A DNA stretch of 64,000 nucleotides from Chitinophaga deserti (GTDB taxonomy: Bacteria > Bacteroidota > Bacteroidia > Chitinophagales > Chitinophagaceae): positions 1 to 64,000 of the forward strand of contig NZ_QFFK01000009.1 of the NCBI RefSeq assembly GCF_003149455.1. The letters run 5' to 3'. A program made the position numbers and the translations under genes. Shown here piece after piece: positions 34,005-43,254 of this stretch. The notes under the pieces are model-generated. The model was not told where the DNA came from. It made no database searches and was given only the letters and a program-made list of their open reading frames with translations. The number at the start of each line of letters is the position of its first letter. Position 1 is the first letter of the stretch.

Positions 34005-35026
34005 GGCCTGTACTTCGCTCCGTTAAAGATGAGCATCGCGTCCTGCGTACTCATGAGCTTTTCCAATGTATATTCCTTATGGCGCTGCATGAATGCCTGT
34101 ACGATCCTGTACCCGGCAAATGCGCCTATCCTTCCCGGCGCTTCGCCCGGCAAACCCTGCGTGGAAGGCCCTTCGCCCGTATAGCGTGCAATCACCTGCC
34201 CTTCCTGGTTATACAGTAATTTATTCTCCACGAAATACTGCCAGATCATTTTTTCACTCTTATTACAGAAATCCAGCTGCTCAGATGTATAACCCAGGCG
34301 GAGATGCTCATCCGTTTCAGGCAGGGTGTGCTCCAGGAAATACTGCTGCTTGCCCAGGTACACCAGCTGCGCCGCCAGCGTACCCCCATCCTTCGGAGCA
34401 TCCAGCTGCTGGTACAATACCGTCATCACGTTAACGGGTATATTTTCAGGCGTGAATTTGCGTACCATATATTCCGGCAGGTCGGGCAGCATGCGGTACA
34501 CGGGGAAGTCGGCCCCCATATACATATCCAGTCCTATGCCCAGCACACTGTCTATCGTGATGGCGCCGTAATTATTGATGGCGGAAATAAATGTCAGTAC
34601 CTGCGGTGCATGGAATTTAGGGTAGTAATGTTTCGCCAGGCGGAAGGCCTGTGTGAGTTCTTTTTCCAGCGGACGGATATCGGCGAACTTTTTTCCTACC
34701 GAATCCTGCAGGGCACGGATGTCGGGGTTGGTAAGGAAAGACTGTACCATTTTAGCCCGCATGGCGCTATCAGCCACGTTTTCAAAGAAAAGGATGCGGG
34801 TGAGATAATCGTTGGTGAAAGTGGGGTATTGATCCTGCAACAATTTTAATCCCGGCAATGCGTTCAAAGTATCGAGGCCTGCAAAGGCCCGGTCAAACCT
34901 TTCTATCTTTACCGTGATGGGGATGTTGCTGACATCTGGTATTTGCTTTTTGCCTCCGCAGCCCGCCATGATGGCCGATATCAGGAATAGGGTAGAAAGG
35001 ATGTGATTTTTCAGGTACTTTTGCAT
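34001..35026 (-). CDS. gldB: Gliding motility lipoprotein GldB
   Basis: 341 residues. Signal peptide with lipobox IMAGC (Cys 23), then the GldB domain: VKIERFDRAFAGLD, LKLLQDQYPTFTNDYLTRIL, LAKHYYPKFHAPQVLTFISAINNYGAIT, GLDMYMGADFPVYRMLPDLPEYMVRKFTPENI, and a C-terminal APGRIGAFAGYRIVQAFMQRH. GldB is required for gliding in Flavobacterium and acts in the envelope. It is divergent, 20 nt apart, from the PorT-like gene, with nadE next. Confidence 0.92.
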   Translation of the reverse strand: MQKYLKNHILSTLFLISAIMAGCGGKKQIPDVSNIPITVKIERFDRAFAGLDTLNALPGLKLLQDQYPTFTNDYLTRILFFENVADSAMRAKMVQSFLTNPDIRALQDSVGKKFADIRPLEKELTQAFRLAKHYYPKFHAPQVLTFISAINNYGAITIDSVLGIGLDMYMGADFPVYRMLPDLPEYMVRKFTPENIPVNVMTVLYQQLDAPKDGGTLAAQLVYLGKQQYFLEHTLPETDEHLRLGYTSEQLDFCNKSEKMIWQYFVENKLLYNQEGQVIARYTGEGPSTQGLPGEAPGRIGAFAGYRIVQAFMQRHKEYTLEKLMSTQDAMLIFNGAKYRP

Positions 35027-35046
35027 CGCCTATAATAACTTTAGAG

Positions 35047-35772
35047 ATGGTAAAAATATTGTTTAGCAACGTATTCCGGAAATCCATTATGGTTTCCGCG
35101 GTTTTGGTGGCCATGGTTTCTGCAGCTTCTGCACAATCTTTAAGCGAGCGCGTGTCAGATAAAGCCGGCCGTAAGGTCCGCTTTGGATTTAAGATTGATC
35201 CGGGGGCATCGTTCCTGAGCCCGCAGGATGCGGGTGTATCCCGCAACAGCGGCCGCTTCTACTTCAGCTACGGCGTACTGGCCGATTTGTTTATCGATGA
35301 CCAGGAGCGTTATGCTTTTTCTACCGGCCTTCAGATCACCCACCTCGGCAGTGTAATGCAATATGAGGCTGGTAAAGGTCTTTCCGAATTCAGGGATAAC
35401 TCCGCGGAATACGACATCCGCCTGCAATATATCGAAGTACCCCTTGCGCTGAAGCTCAAAACTGCTACGGCTAAAGGTTTTGATTTCTACGGCCAGTTTG
35501 GCGGGTTTGTGGGCGTGCCCATCCGTGCTAAGGCCAACGTGATCAGCAATATGACCCGCTTCGATAAGCAGAACATTCTGCGCGAAACCCAGCCTTTTAC
35601 CGCTGGCATGCTCATCGGTGCAGGCATGGAATACCCCATCACCGAAACCCTTACAGGCGTTGTAGGTATCAATTACCAGAATAATTTCGTGGATATGACC
35701 CGTAACGGCAAGTGGAACGACGGGCGTATCACCGGTAATCACTTCATTTTGCGCCTCGGGGTTTATTTTTAA
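35047..35772 (+). CDS. PorT-like outer-membrane beta-barrel protein
   Basis: 241 residues. A signal peptide (hydrophobic IMVSAVLVAMVSAASA) is followed by an eight-strand-type barrel: VRFGFKIDPGASFLSP, RYAFSTGLQITHLGSVMQYE, IRLQYIEVPLALKLKTA, GFVGVPIRAKANV, and a final ILRLGVYF ending in an aromatic residue. The IQYIEVPLALK-type block is typical of PorT-family proteins, some of which serve T9SS. A TAACTTTA box ends only 3 nt before this ATG, so the true start could be the ATG at 35089. Confidence 0.82.
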   Translation: MVKILFSNVFRKSIMVSAVLVAMVSAASAQSLSERVSDKAGRKVRFGFKIDPGASFLSPQDAGVSRNSGRFYFSYGVLADLFIDDQERYAFSTGLQITHLGSVMQYEAGKGLSEFRDNSAEYDIRLQYIEVPLALKLKTATAKGFDFYGQFGGFVGVPIRAKANVISNMTRFDKQNILRETQPFTAGMLIGAGMEYPITETLTGVVGINYQNNFVDMTRNGKWNDGRITGNHFILRLGVYF

Positions 35773-35786
35773 CACCCTTTAAGCCG

Positions 35787-35794
35787 TACCTTTG
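35787..35794 (+). promoter_or_regulatory. -7 box of nadE
   Basis: TACCTTTG, a perfect TAnnTTTG, 20 nt before the ATG of nadE. No exact TTG upstream at the usual distance. Confidence 0.45.
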
Positions 35795-35814
35795 GCAGAC
35801 AAAAAAAAGTACGG

Positions 35815-37485
35815 ATGAACATCTTTCTCGCCCAGCAGAACTACCACATCGGGAACTTCGAGGCCAATACGGCCCGTATCATCGAAGCCATCCACGCCGC
35901 GGAAGCCCGTGGTGCCGACCTGGTGGTGTTCTCCGAACTGTGTGTATGCGGCTATCCCCCGAGAGATTTCCTGGAGTTTGAAGACTTCATCGCCCGGAGC
36001 TATGCCGCACTCGACGAAATAAAGGCCCATACGCAGAAAACGGCCGTACTCGTGGGTGCCCCCCAGCGTAATCCTCACCGCGAAGGGAAAGACCTTTTCA
36101 ACGCCGCATTCTTCCTCTTCGAAGGAGAGATCAAACAGGTAGTGCAGAAAACACTGCTGCCTACTTATGACGTGTTCGACGAATACCGGTATTTCGAACC
36201 GGGCTTCGAATGGAACGTGATCGAATACAAAGGAAAGAAGCTGGCCGTTACCATCTGTGAAGATATCTGGAACCTCGGTGATAACCCGCTGTACAGGATC
36301 TGTCCGATGGACCGCCTCATACTGCAGAAGCCCGATGTAATGATCAACCTGTCTGCCTCACCGTTCGATTACGACCACGACGAGAGCCGCCGCGAGATCA
36401 TCCGGGAGAATGTGAAGAAGTACGGCCTGCCCATGTATTACTGCAATACGGTAGGTTCGCAAACGGAGATCGTGTTCGACGGCGGATCGATGGTATTTAA
36501 TGCCGACGGGGAAATAGTAGCGCAGCTGCCTTTCTTCGAAGAAGGCATGGAAGGCGTGGAGCTGGATACCCTCGGCAAAAAGAAGCCCGATCTGGAAACG
36601 GATATCTTACCCAATACGGTCATGACGGAGCTGGTGTTCGATCATAACATCGAACGCATCCGCCAGGCAATTGTACTCAGCATCCGCGATTACTTTAAGA
36701 AGATGGGCTTCAAGCAGGCCATCCTCGGTTCTTCCGGGGGGATAGACAGTGCCGTTACCCTGGCCCTGGCCGTGGAAGCGCTGGGTAAGGAGAACGTTCG
36801 CGCCATCCTGCTCCCATCCCCTTACAGTACAGACCATTCGGTGGATGATGCCGTAGCCTTGTCGAAGAACCTCGACAATCCTTACGATATTATCCGCATC
36901 AATGATATTTACGAGAAGTTCCTGCAAACGCTGGAGCCGCATTTCAAAGGACTGCCCTTTAACGTGGCGGAGGAGAATATGCAAAGCCGTATCCGTGGAA
37001 ACCTGCTGATGGGGCTGGCCAATAAGTTCGGTTACATATTGCTGAATACGAGCAATAAAAGCGAACTGTCTACAGGTTACGGTACTTTGTATGGTGACAT
37101 GGCCGGCGGCCTTTCCGTACTGGGCGATCTTTACAAGATGCAGGTATACGCGCTGGCGCGGCATATTAACCGCGAAAAGGAGATTATTCCGGCCAATATT
37201 ATCGATAAAGCGCCATCGGCAGAGCTGCGGCCTAATCAGAAAGACAGTGACAGCCTGCCTGACTACGCCATTCTGGACCGCATCCTTTATCAGTATATTG
37301 AGCGGCGGCAGGGCCCTAAGGAGATTGTGGCGCAGGGGTTCGATGCTGCGCTGGTGGCACGTACCCTGAAGCTGGTGAATACCAATGAGTATAAAAGGAA
37401 CCAGTTCTGCCCCATTATCCGCGTATCGTCCAAGGCCTTCGGGATAGGGCGGCGTGTGCCCATTGTAGGGAAATATTTGAGTTAA
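35815..37485 (+). CDS. nadE: Glutamine-dependent NAD+ synthase
   Basis: 556 residues in two domains. The N-terminal nitrilase-type glutaminase (about 1-265) has the triad Glu in LVVFSELCVCGYPPRD (41), Lys in QKTLLPTYDVFDE (about 113) and Cys in AVTICEDIWN (about 147). The C-terminal ATP-pyrophosphatase synthetase (about 285-556) has the P-loop ILGSSGGIDSAVT (about 303). It amidates nicotinic acid adenine dinucleotide in the last step of NAD synthesis, using ammonia from glutamine. Confidence 0.95.
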   Translation: MNIFLAQQNYHIGNFEANTARIIEAIHAAEARGADLVVFSELCVCGYPPRDFLEFEDFIARSYAALDEIKAHTQKTAVLVGAPQRNPHREGKDLFNAAFFLFEGEIKQVVQKTLLPTYDVFDEYRYFEPGFEWNVIEYKGKKLAVTICEDIWNLGDNPLYRICPMDRLILQKPDVMINLSASPFDYDHDESRREIIRENVKKYGLPMYYCNTVGSQTEIVFDGGSMVFNADGEIVAQLPFFEEGMEGVELDTLGKKKPDLETDILPNTVMTELVFDHNIERIRQAIVLSIRDYFKKMGFKQAILGSSGGIDSAVTLALAVEALGKENVRAILLPSPYSTDHSVDDAVALSKNLDNPYDIIRINDIYEKFLQTLEPHFKGLPFNVAEENMQSRIRGNLLMGLANKFGYILLNTSNKSELSTGYGTLYGDMAGGLSVLGDLYKMQVYALARHINREKEIIPANIIDKAPSAELRPNQKDSDSLPDYAILDRILYQYIERRQGPKEIVAQGFDAALVARTLKLVNTNEYKRNQFCPIIRVSSKAFGIGRRVPIVGKYLS

Positions 37486-37506
37486 GGGAGAACCCCGTTA
37501 TCTTTG
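37476..37506 (+). promoter_or_regulatory. Promoter of serS
   Basis: TTTG (37476-37479), 19 nt spacer, TATCTTTG (37499-37506), both exact. The first element lies inside the last codons of nadE. The serS ATG is 25 nt downstream. Confidence 0.7.
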
Positions 37507-37530
37507 TCCAAATTCAATAGTCATTATAAA

Positions 37531-38805
37531 ATGTTACAGGTACAATTTATCCGTCAAAACAAGGAGCTGGTACTCGAAAGGCTGGCCGTGAAGAATTTCG
37601 CGGACGCAGCTGCCATCGTGGAGGAAGTACTGGCGCTTGACGAACAGCGCAAGAAGCTGACGCTCGATTATGATGAAACCCAGGCCAAGGTAAATTCCGC
37701 ATCGAAAGAGATCGGAAAGCTGATGGCTTCGGGCGACAAATCGGGTGCGGAATCCCGCAAGCAGGAGGTGGCTACCTTCAAGCAGGCGCTGGGGCCCATC
37801 AACGAGCAGCTGGGTGCGACGGAGAAATTACTGCACGATACCCTCGTGAGGCTCCCCAACCTGCCCGGCAGCACCGTGCCCAAGGGGCGTACTCCGGAAG
37901 AGAATGTGGAAATTCGCCGCGGGGGTGTAATACCCACACTGGCAGAAGGAGCAGTACCTCACTGGGATCTGGCGAAGCAATACGACCTTATCGATTTTGA
38001 GCTGGGTAATAAAATTACCGGCAGCGGCTTCCCCGTGTATAAAAACAAAGGCGCCCGCCTGCAGCGCGCCCTCATCAGCTATTTCCTCGATTTCAATACC
38101 GCCGCGGGATATAACGAAATGCTCACACCGTTTATGGTCAACGAAACATCGGCCTACGGTACGGGGCAGCTGCCCGATAAAGAAGGGCAGATGTATTATA
38201 TGCCCGAAGATAACTTCTACCTCATCCCCACTTCAGAAGTGCCGGTAACCAATATTTACCGCGATGAGATCCTGAAGGAGAACGAGCTGCCGGTGAAATT
38301 AACCGCTTACAGCCCATGCTTCCGCCGCGAAGCCGGTTCTTATGGTAAAGATGTACGCGGACTGAACCGCCTTCACCAGTTCGAAAAGGTGGAGCTGGTA
38401 CAACTGGTACATCCGGATAAGTCGTATGCCGTGCTCGATGAAATGGTGGCGCATGTGGAGAAGCTCATCCAGAGCCTGGGCCTTCCGTACCGTATCCTGA
38501 ACCTCTGCGGGGGCGATATGGGCTTTGCTGCTGCCCAAACCTTCGACTTCGAGGTATGGTCTGCCGCACAGCAGAAATGGCTGGAGGTATCTTCCGTGTC
38601 CAACTTCGAAACCTTCCAGACCAACCGTATGAAAGTGCGTTACAAGGATGAGAATGGTAAGAACGTGCTGGTGCATTCGCTGAACGGCAGCTCTCTTGCC
38701 TGCCCGCGTATCATGGCTACCCTGCTTGAAAACAACCAGACGCCGGAGGGCATCCTGCTGCCGGAAGTACTGCACAAATATTTCGGTACCGACCGGATTG
38801 CATAA
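37531..38805 (+). CDS. serS: Serine--tRNA ligase
   Basis: 424 residues, full length. It charges tRNA-Ser. The N-terminal long antiparallel coiled coil (about 30-105) binds the long variable arm of tRNA-Ser. The class II core has motif 2 in YSPCFRREAGSYGKDVRGLNRLHQFEKVE and motif 3 near NGSSLACPRIMATLLENNQTPEG. The ATG at 37531 (MLQVQFIRQNKELV) fits the family; an upstream TTG does not. Confidence 0.96.
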   Translation: MLQVQFIRQNKELVLERLAVKNFADAAAIVEEVLALDEQRKKLTLDYDETQAKVNSASKEIGKLMASGDKSGAESRKQEVATFKQALGPINEQLGATEKLLHDTLVRLPNLPGSTVPKGRTPEENVEIRRGGVIPTLAEGAVPHWDLAKQYDLIDFELGNKITGSGFPVYKNKGARLQRALISYFLDFNTAAGYNEMLTPFMVNETSAYGTGQLPDKEGQMYYMPEDNFYLIPTSEVPVTNIYRDEILKENELPVKLTAYSPCFRREAGSYGKDVRGLNRLHQFEKVELVQLVHPDKSYAVLDEMVAHVEKLIQSLGLPYRILNLCGGDMGFAAAQTFDFEVWSAAQQKWLEVSSVSNFETFQTNRMKVRYKDENGKNVLVHSLNGSSLACPRIMATLLENNQTPEGILLPEVLHKYFGTDRIA

Positions 38806-38824
38806 TCCAGCGGAATGATAATAG

Positions 38825-38860
38825 AAAAGCGTACGGAATAATTTCCGTACGCTTTTTTTT
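38825..38860 (+). terminator. Terminator of serS
   Basis: 13-bp stem AAAGCGTACGGAA / TTCCGTACGCTTT with loop TAAT and a run of eight T. Confidence 0.9.
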
Positions 38861-38877
38861 ATGCGGGCAATCTGGTA

Positions 38878-39702
38878 TTAGTAAAGATAATTGAGGGCAA
38901 CGATGTCGTTGGCATTGAAGGTGCGGTTGCCGCCATTGGAGCATGCCAGCATCCAGGATGCATTGTCGGGGCCGGTAGGTGTGCCGGGGATATGAACAGC
39001 GCCAATGTTGGAAGCGCCTTCGTTACCGCCTGTTCCGCAGCTGAAAGCACGGTTCATGTAATCGGTATGGCGGAAGCCGATGCAGTGGCCCATTTCGTGC
39101 TGGATAACGGAGCCTACATAATCTACATTGGGGTTAGCGCCATAAGCCAGCTCATGCGTGTTCATGGAAATGGTGCCGTAGGGGTTGCCGTTCCGGGTGG
39201 GGAAGCCGGCAGAGCCGAGGGTGATGAACCCGCCGCTGGGGCCCTGGTAGAAGCCTTTGATAGTGATGTCTGCCTTGCCGCTGGTGATCCTGCGGAAGGT
39301 GAGCTGCAGGTTCTGTGCATTGTAGCGTGCAATGGCCAGATCGGTACCGGAAACAAATGCGGCGCCCAGATCCATTACTTTAATAGTGATCTGGCGGGGC
39401 AGGCTTTTTACAAGGTTGTTGGTTCGGTACTGCTCCGTTTCCGCGATGCGTAAATTGGCGGAAGTAGCGGCTTCATCGAGGTTCTCCTGCGTGAGCATGA
39501 TGTCGCCTTCCACCAGCCATCCGCCTTCAACGGTTCTTGCGCCTGTGGTCGAAAAGCCCAGGGCTTTGATTTTAGCCAGCACGTCTTGCGAAACGGCGGC
39601 ATCTGTGTCTCTTTGCTTTACCACAGCATCTTTCTTACAGGAATAAACAACGAAAACTAATGTGGCGCCCAGTAGCAGGGCAGCAATGGTGTTTTTTCTC
39701 AT
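38878..39702 (-). CDS. M57 family metzincin-type lipoprotein peptidase
   Basis: 274 residues. Lipobox VVYSC (Cys about 22) followed by KKDAVVKQRD. The peptidase motif is QHEMGHCIGFRHTD (about 203-216), which contains the complete zinc site HExGHxxGxxH of the M57 (HEIGH) family. The tail ends in NGGNRTFNANDIVALNYLY, where the DIxAL block is typical. Upstream VQGDI-like WLVEGDIMLTQENL is a propeptide or N-domain feature. It is probably a surface or periplasmic protease. Divergent from the S8 peptidase. Confidence 0.9.
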   Translation of the reverse strand: MRKNTIAALLLGATLVFVVYSCKKDAVVKQRDTDAAVSQDVLAKIKALGFSTTGARTVEGGWLVEGDIMLTQENLDEAATSANLRIAETEQYRTNNLVKSLPRQITIKVMDLGAAFVSGTDLAIARYNAQNLQLTFRRITSGKADITIKGFYQGPSGGFITLGSAGFPTRNGNPYGTISMNTHELAYGANPNVDYVGSVIQHEMGHCIGFRHTDYMNRAFSCGTGGNEGASNIGAVHIPGTPTGPDNASWMLACSNGGNRTFNANDIVALNYLY

Positions 39703-40050
39703 GGAAGTTTAGATTTTGGAAATTAAGAATGTTTAACGTTAAATGGAGCAAACAAGGGCCTGTCCGGAATACCGGATTCCCTTTACGGGCTATCAACAAT
39801 GCAATTGCAGGCACACAGGCCAATGCAGGCATGTTCAGAATATGCTGTTACGGATGCTCTCTATACAAATTTACTTTACAGGTTCAGATGCAATTGGTGG
39901 ACGATGTACTTAAATGGAAGTTGTTAGTGCTCGTAGATTCGGTGACAGTGTTACGTGTAAATGGTTATGCTCTTCGATCTTGATCTGGGCTTTTCGTATC
40001 CAATAATAGGTATTTTTTTTCACGCAGAAAAAAAATTATAGCTTAGATAT
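39703..40050. other. Divergent intergenic region between two peptidase genes
   Basis: About 350 bases. It contains the perfect 12-bp palindrome TTTAACGTTAAA (39732-39743) near the M57 start and the inverted repeat TCCGGAATACCGGA (39763-39776). No gene or complete promoter could be assigned. Confidence 0.5.
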
Positions 40051-42825
40051 ATGTCCTCCCGTTATGCAATCCATTTCATAACACTGCTTACCATACTGGC
40101 CACCATACCGTATTTCGCGGTACAGGGGCAGGATAGTGCCATGGTGTGCAGGTATGCAGCAGGGAATGTATTAACTGCCGCCAGCCGGCAGGGCACTGCG
40201 GTGGAAGATATCTATCTTGTAAGGTTCCCTAACTATCCGGGAAGCAGGGTATTATCGGAGCTTGGTGTCTTAAAATCCCCTTCCCCTCAGTTCCACATCG
40301 TCCGCAAAATACCGGCAGATACTACGGTTACTGTATGGCGGGCGAATAATAACTGGAAGGCATCCCCGAAGCTGCTGGATAAACTGGAATCGCTCCATCC
40401 GGCAGACAGTCTAACCATATTCGCCAACACTTCCGCAGCAGGCCCCTTCACCGTTTTGGCGCATCCGTCAACCAATGTATATGAGGTTCGCCTCGCGAAG
40501 AAAGACTGGCCGCAGTTTGCCACCGCTCCGCAATTGCAGGCTGCAGATGTTAGCCGCCTGCCGCGCACAGAGGCCACGGTTGCCAATTCGGACCTTCGTG
40601 TGAACCGTGTGAGTACGCTTCATGCTAATTTGCCCGGTCTGCGGGGAAGCGGCATGCGTATTTCCCTGAAAGAATCGCTGTATGATACTACTGATTTAGA
40701 CCTCCGGCCCCGCTATATTCCCACCGCCACTGCGCCAGACCGGGTGGATGCTCATGCCACGCTGATGGCAACCCTCATTGCAGGAAACGGGAACAGCGGG
40801 CCCCTGGGTACCGGGGCAGCACCACAGGCCCGCATTGCTTCCTCCGACTTTACCCGCCTGCTGCCGGATGCCGCTGCCTCGTTTACCACATATGGATTGC
40901 AGGCGCAAAACCATTCCTATGGAACCGGCATTGAAAACTATTACGGCCTGGAGGCTGCAGCATATGATGAACAGCAGTTTGAAACGGATACTTTCCTGCA
41001 TGTATTTTCGTCCGGTAATATCGGTACCAATGCCCCGGGAGAAGGTATCTACTCCGGCATAGCTGCATTTGCCAACCTCAGCGGCACTTTTAAACAGGCG
41101 AAGAACGTGCTGGTGGCAGGCGCTACAGACGGATCATTCCATGTAGCACCACTTAGCAGCCGCGGCCCCTGTTACGACGGGCGCATCAAACCTGAACTGG
41201 TTGTATACGGGCCGGGCGGTACTTCCGACGCGGCAGCATTGCTTTCCGGGATAGGGTTGCTGGTGAGAGAACAATACCGTTTACAAACCGGGCAGGCATT
41301 GCCCGCAGCGTTAACTGCCGCCGTACTTATCAATTCCGCTGCGGATGTGGGCGCTCCGGGGCCTGATTTTACTTCAGGGTTTGGAGCTGTAAATGCCTGG
41401 GAAGCCGTGAAAACGATCATGGAACGGAGGTATGTGATGAACGCCGTACAGCAGGGAGGCAGCTTTACTTTCGGGATTACCGTACCACCCAATACACATT
41501 CCCTTAAAATTACTTTGCGTTACACCGATTTGCCCGCGGCTGCCAATAGTGCTGTGGCATTGGTGAACGACCTGGACCTTTGGGTAACAGATGCCGCCGG
41601 GAGGCGGTATGACCCGCTTACTTTATCCGCATTCCCTCACCGCGACAGCCTCGTACGCCACGCCCTTCCCGGCCGCGACAGTCTTAACAACACGGAGCAG
41701 GTGGTACTGCGACTCCCTGCTGCCGGGGATTATACCGTGCATGCAACAGGGCGCCGGGTAATGGGGGCACAGCGCTTTGCCATTGCCTGGCAGCTTGCAG
41801 CGGCAGATGCTTTCGGGTGGGATAACCCCGCTGTATCAGAAACCCTGGATGCCGGTACGGAGCATACGCTCCGCTGGAGTACCACTATTACCGGACCGGG
41901 GAAAATATATTATCGTCCGGGTACAGGCAACTGGCAGCCGGTAGCCGACGTAACAGAAGTGGCGGAAGAAAAAGGAGCATGGGTAGCCCCTCAGGCTTTC
42001 GGTATGGCCCAGTTACGGATGGAAGCGGGGGGTAAGGTGTTTGACGGTCCGCTGTTCCGGCTGGCGCCGCGGGTGAAACCGGCTACAGGGTTTATCTGTG
42101 AAGACAGTGCGCTGGTATGGTGGCGCCCCGCAACGGGGGCAGCCATGTACAGGGTATACCGGCTTAACGGCGATGGATATGTGCTGTTTGCCGAAACGAG
42201 GGATACGTTTTTCGCTTTCAGGCCTTCGGCGGTGCCTTCGGGCATTATTGCTGTAAGTGCCGTGGCGGATGCAGAAGGCCCCCGGAGTGAGGGGCACCTG
42301 GTATCGGCAGGCGTTCCGGGGTGTTATATCCGCAACTTTACGGCCGACCTGGAAGCAACCGGGGAGGTAAAGCTGCAACTGGAACTGGGAACTGCTGTGG
42401 GCGTGGCGGCCATACGCTGGATCAGGCAGGGGGCTGTACTGGGAAGTGCTGCGCCTTCCAACAGTCTGAACTATACAGCCACAGATGCACAACCTCCGGA
42501 GGGGATTGTGTATTATCATGCGGAACTGGAATTGCAGAATGGCCGGATTATTGTGTCTGATGCTGTACCTGTTCAGGTGACGGGAGCATCCGGATTCATT
42601 GTATTTCCTAATCCTGCATCCGGGAAAATAATGCTGATGTCGAAAGCACTGCGCGGGCAGCGGATCGTGATAACGGATATGCAGGGACGGATATGCAGGG
42701 TGTTGCAACAGGAGGCACTGCTGCAGGAAATATCACTGCATGGGCTGCCGGCAGGCATCTACTGGATAGGGGTATACGAAAACGGAAGGAAGCTATATCA
42801 TACGCGCTTTGTGAAAGTGCAGTAA
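40051..42825 (+). CDS. S8 family serine peptidase with T9SS sorting domain
   Basis: 924 residues. Signal peptide, prodomain-like region (about 30-190), subtilase domain (about 195-450), further beta-rich domains including a P/CUB-like region (VNDLDLWVTDAAGRRYDP), and a C-terminal type A sorting domain (about 850-924: FIVFPNPASGKIML to GIYWIGVYENGRKLYHTRFVKVQ) that marks it for type IX secretion. Catalytic parts: His in RVDAHATLMATLIAG (about 235), oxyanion Asn in VFSSGNIG, Ser in GTSDAAA (about 392). The usual DTGID aspartate block is instead ISLKESLYDTTDLDL, so the acidic residue is displaced. Confidence 0.9.
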   Translation: MSSRYAIHFITLLTILATIPYFAVQGQDSAMVCRYAAGNVLTAASRQGTAVEDIYLVRFPNYPGSRVLSELGVLKSPSPQFHIVRKIPADTTVTVWRANNNWKASPKLLDKLESLHPADSLTIFANTSAAGPFTVLAHPSTNVYEVRLAKKDWPQFATAPQLQAADVSRLPRTEATVANSDLRVNRVSTLHANLPGLRGSGMRISLKESLYDTTDLDLRPRYIPTATAPDRVDAHATLMATLIAGNGNSGPLGTGAAPQARIASSDFTRLLPDAAASFTTYGLQAQNHSYGTGIENYYGLEAAAYDEQQFETDTFLHVFSSGNIGTNAPGEGIYSGIAAFANLSGTFKQAKNVLVAGATDGSFHVAPLSSRGPCYDGRIKPELVVYGPGGTSDAAALLSGIGLLVREQYRLQTGQALPAALTAAVLINSAADVGAPGPDFTSGFGAVNAWEAVKTIMERRYVMNAVQQGGSFTFGITVPPNTHSLKITLRYTDLPAAANSAVALVNDLDLWVTDAAGRRYDPLTLSAFPHRDSLVRHALPGRDSLNNTEQVVLRLPAAGDYTVHATGRRVMGAQRFAIAWQLAAADAFGWDNPAVSETLDAGTEHTLRWSTTITGPGKIYYRPGTGNWQPVADVTEVAEEKGAWVAPQAFGMAQLRMEAGGKVFDGPLFRLAPRVKPATGFICEDSALVWWRPATGAAMYRVYRLNGDGYVLFAETRDTFFAFRPSAVPSGIIAVSAVADAEGPRSEGHLVSAGVPGCYIRNFTADLEATGEVKLQLELGTAVGVAAIRWIRQGAVLGSAAPSNSLNYTATDAQPPEGIVYYHAELELQNGRIIVSDAVPVQVTGASGFIVFPNPASGKIMLMSKALRGQRIVITDMQGRICRVLQQEALLQEISLHGLPAGIYWIGVYENGRKLYHTRFVKVQ

Positions 42826-42875
42826 CGCATAATAGAAAAAATCACTTAATTTGTTACAGGTCAAAAATGCAAATT

Positions 42876-43172
42876 ATGAAAACACTCATCCAGTTATCAC
42901 TCATCGCCATTGTATTGTGGGGATGTTCCAAAGGTCTCAACCCCAACGATACGGCAAAGGTAGACGCGGCTTTTGCGAAGTATGAAGAATCGGACGGTAA
43001 AGCCCTTTTCAAACAGAAGTGCGCTAAATGCCACAACTACAGGCTCCCTGAAACCAAAACTGTTGAGAAATGGCCCGGTATCATGGACAGGATGGCCCGT
43101 AAAGCGAAGCTGACCGACGATCAGAAATCCGCCGTGGTAGCGTTTGTGACCAAACATGCCAAAGCGTCTTAA
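42876..43172 (+). CDS. Small c-type cytochrome lipoprotein
   Basis: 98 residues. Lipobox VLWGC (Cys 17), then one class I cytochrome c domain with CAKCH (Cys 49, Cys 52, His 53). The likely axial Met is in WPGIMDRM, followed by KLTDDQKSAVVAFVTKHAK. It is probably membrane-anchored and carries electrons in the periplasm. ATG at 42876 chosen; the ATG at 42867 would add three residues. A hairpin terminator follows. Confidence 0.87.
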   Translation: MKTLIQLSLIAIVLWGCSKGLNPNDTAKVDAAFAKYEESDGKALFKQKCAKCHNYRLPETKTVEKWPGIMDRMARKAKLTDDQKSAVVAFVTKHAKAS

Positions 43173-43195
43173 CAACAACGAAGTATGCAATGTAC

Positions 43196-43220
43196 AGGCG
43201 GCTGAAAGGCCGCTTTTTTT
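43196..43220 (+). terminator. Terminator after the cytochrome gene
   Basis: GCGGC / GCCGC stem with loop TGAAAG and a T-run. Confidence 0.7.
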
Positions 43221-43254
43221 ATGCCCCGAAGCCGGAAGACTGTATATTTGTTCC

